Source: Planctomycetaceae bacterium UBA2972 (lineage in GTDB: Bacteria; Planctomycetota; Planctomycetia; Pirellulales; Pirellulaceae). From it: a stretch of DNA of 7,201 bases. The DNA lies in the NCBI GenBank assembly GCA_002348315.1, contig DEAW01000035.1:1-7201 (forward strand). The letters run 5' to 3'. Shown one piece after another: positions 6,522 to 7,201 of this stretch (position 1 is the first letter of the stretch; every line of letters starts with the position of its first letter). The notes under the pieces are model-generated. The model made no database searches and was not told the origin of the DNA. It saw only the letters and a program-made list of their open reading frames with translations. The position numbers were made by a program, and so were the translations under genes.

Positions 6522-6751
6522 GTGTGTAGGAACGACTCCTGTTTGTTAATCTAACTGGACGGTTTTTCTGCCTGTAAATGTCGCAGGGTTTTTGAGGAGC
6601 CAAAACAAGCCTGTTTTATGTCGCTGGTACTGTACAACCTCATTCACAGTAGCATGAGCGACGCTCCCATCACAGTCTAGGTGTAACGGCTCTGACGGAA
6701 AACGGGAACTCTGTTGGGTTACTATCGTGCCGGACACACGAATCTTCGCTA
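6522..6751. other. Convergent intergenic region
   Basis: About 230 bases between the stops of the phosphoesterase gene and the minus-strand membrane protein gene. A 63-codon minus-strand frame with a GTG start is open here but looks like chance. Two small hairpins (AGGA/TCCT near 6529-6541 and AAAACA/TGTTTT at 6602-6617) are too weak to call as terminators, although the position calls for termination from both sides. Confidence 0.45.
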
Positions 6752-7168
6752 TTAAACCGGACTTGCCGCACCAATTCCAATCAGGAAAAACAACGCGACG
6801 CCCAGAGTTATCATTCCCACAATTGCCAAATGAAGGTGATTAAGGTTTCGCTCGGAAATAAATCGGCCACCGAAATACAAGCTAGCCAGGCCGGTACCTA
6901 AAATGACCCAAAGCATTCTGGATAATAATAGGCCGTAGTTTCCCACATCAGGAACTGGGTATCCCGGAATCACAAATGGCAAGATAAGTGAAATACTGAA
7001 TAGAAGAGAAATTCGCAACGGGTACGGAGGCTGTTTCGATTCGGACGAATCACGATTACGAAAGTCGGAGTTTCGTGTGGCAGCTTCTAGAATCGCCCAA
7101 ATCACGAATGCTCCTAGTTGGTGAAGACCAACAGTGATTATGAAGAACGGTAGCATATTGAGAAACAT
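6752..7168 (-). CDS. Small four-helix membrane protein, function unknown
   Basis: This 138-residue protein has four hydrophobic segments, at about residues 3-27, 50-70, 79-100 and 111-133. A polar loop rich in Arg, Asp and Ser (31-48, TRNSDFRNRDSSESKQPP) lies between the first two, and a His-containing turn (NLNHLHL, 108-114) precedes the last. A good ribosome site precedes the ATG. I do not recognise the family. His16 in the first segment and the histidines at 111 and 113 could bind a cofactor, but no established motif supports that. It runs convergent to the phosphoesterase gene, and its upstream partner, if any, is beyond the right edge. It is probably real because of its start signal, length and coherent membrane topology. 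Confidence 0.7.
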   Translation of the reverse strand: MFLNMLPFFIITVGLHQLGAFVIWAILEAATRNSDFRNRDSSESKQPPYPLRISLLFSISLILPFVIPGYPVPDVGNYGLLLSRMLWVILGTGLASLYFGGRFISERNLNHLHLAIVGMITLGVALFFLIGIGAASPV

Positions 7169-7172
7169 TAAA

Positions 7173-7180
7173 CTTCCTTT
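7173..7180 (-). promoter_or_regulatory. Ribosome binding site of the membrane protein gene
   Basis: On the minus strand AAAGGAAG ends four bases before the ATG at 7168 (AAGGA ends six bases before). This is one of the few good Shine-Dalgarno sequences in the window, and it fixes the start. Confidence 0.6.
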
Positions 7181-7201
7181 GTAACTCTGTCTGGCTAAAG
7201 G

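Noticed and set aside
6602..6617. AAAACA/TGTTTT hairpin in the convergent spacer
   Set aside because: The stem is almost all A-T and too weak for a terminator.
6546..6737. 63-codon minus-strand frame downstream of the membrane protein gene
   Set aside because: GTG start with no ribosome site, no hydrophobic or domain pattern, and a composition that looks random.
1..7201. Mobile element, defence system or biosynthetic cluster
   Set aside because: No transposase, integrase, terminal repeats, restriction or toxin genes are seen, and the six genes belong to unrelated roles with long gaps and mixed orientation.

Overview
The window looks like chromosomal DNA from a planctomycete of the Pirellula/Rhodopirellula/Gimesia type. 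This rests on two protein families heavily expanded in that phylum: a DUF1592/DUF1588/DUF1585 'planctomycete cytochrome c' protein and a DUF1501 protein with a twin-arginine-type leader. They sit beside two more predicted exported enzymes, in a loose layout with long spacers and few strong Shine-Dalgarno sites. The genus cannot be fixed from the sequence alone. No tRNA, rRNA, CRISPR array, transposase or integrase is visible.

Layout: (1) 2-757, plus strand: the 3' end of a DUF1592-family gene with one CxxCH haem motif. (2) 893-2281, minus strand, convergent: a complete DUF1501 gene, with a plausible intrinsic terminator for it at 756-795. (3) 2282-2610: a divergent intergenic region with a -10 box for the DUF1501 gene and a near-consensus sigma70-type promoter (2518-2546) for the next gene. 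(4) 2611-3663, plus: a divergent SAICAR synthetase (PurC) homologue, with a 20-bp perfect palindrome inside the gene. (5) 3664-4056: non-coding, holding one long imperfect hairpin. (6) 4057-5376, plus: a Tat-exported peptidase M19 (membrane dipeptidase) homologue in which three metal-site residues appear replaced. (7) 5613-6521, plus: an exported calcineurin-like metallophosphoesterase with variant motifs (GDVPY, GDIKGG, GDNEW) and an 11-bp inverted repeat in its coding sequence. (8) 6752-7168, minus: a small protein with four predicted membrane segments that I do not recognise.

The genes do not form an obvious operon: the plus-strand genes are separated by hundreds of bases and their roles do not converge on one pathway. 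Four of the six products are predicted to be exported or in the membrane, or belong to families that usually are; the PurC homologue is the only clearly cytoplasmic enzyme. I do not see a convincing new multi-gene system. The most interesting leads are biochemical: an M19 enzyme that seems to keep only half of its binuclear zinc site, a PurC homologue that keeps substrate-contact residues but has altered loops, and two perfect inverted repeats inside coding sequence.
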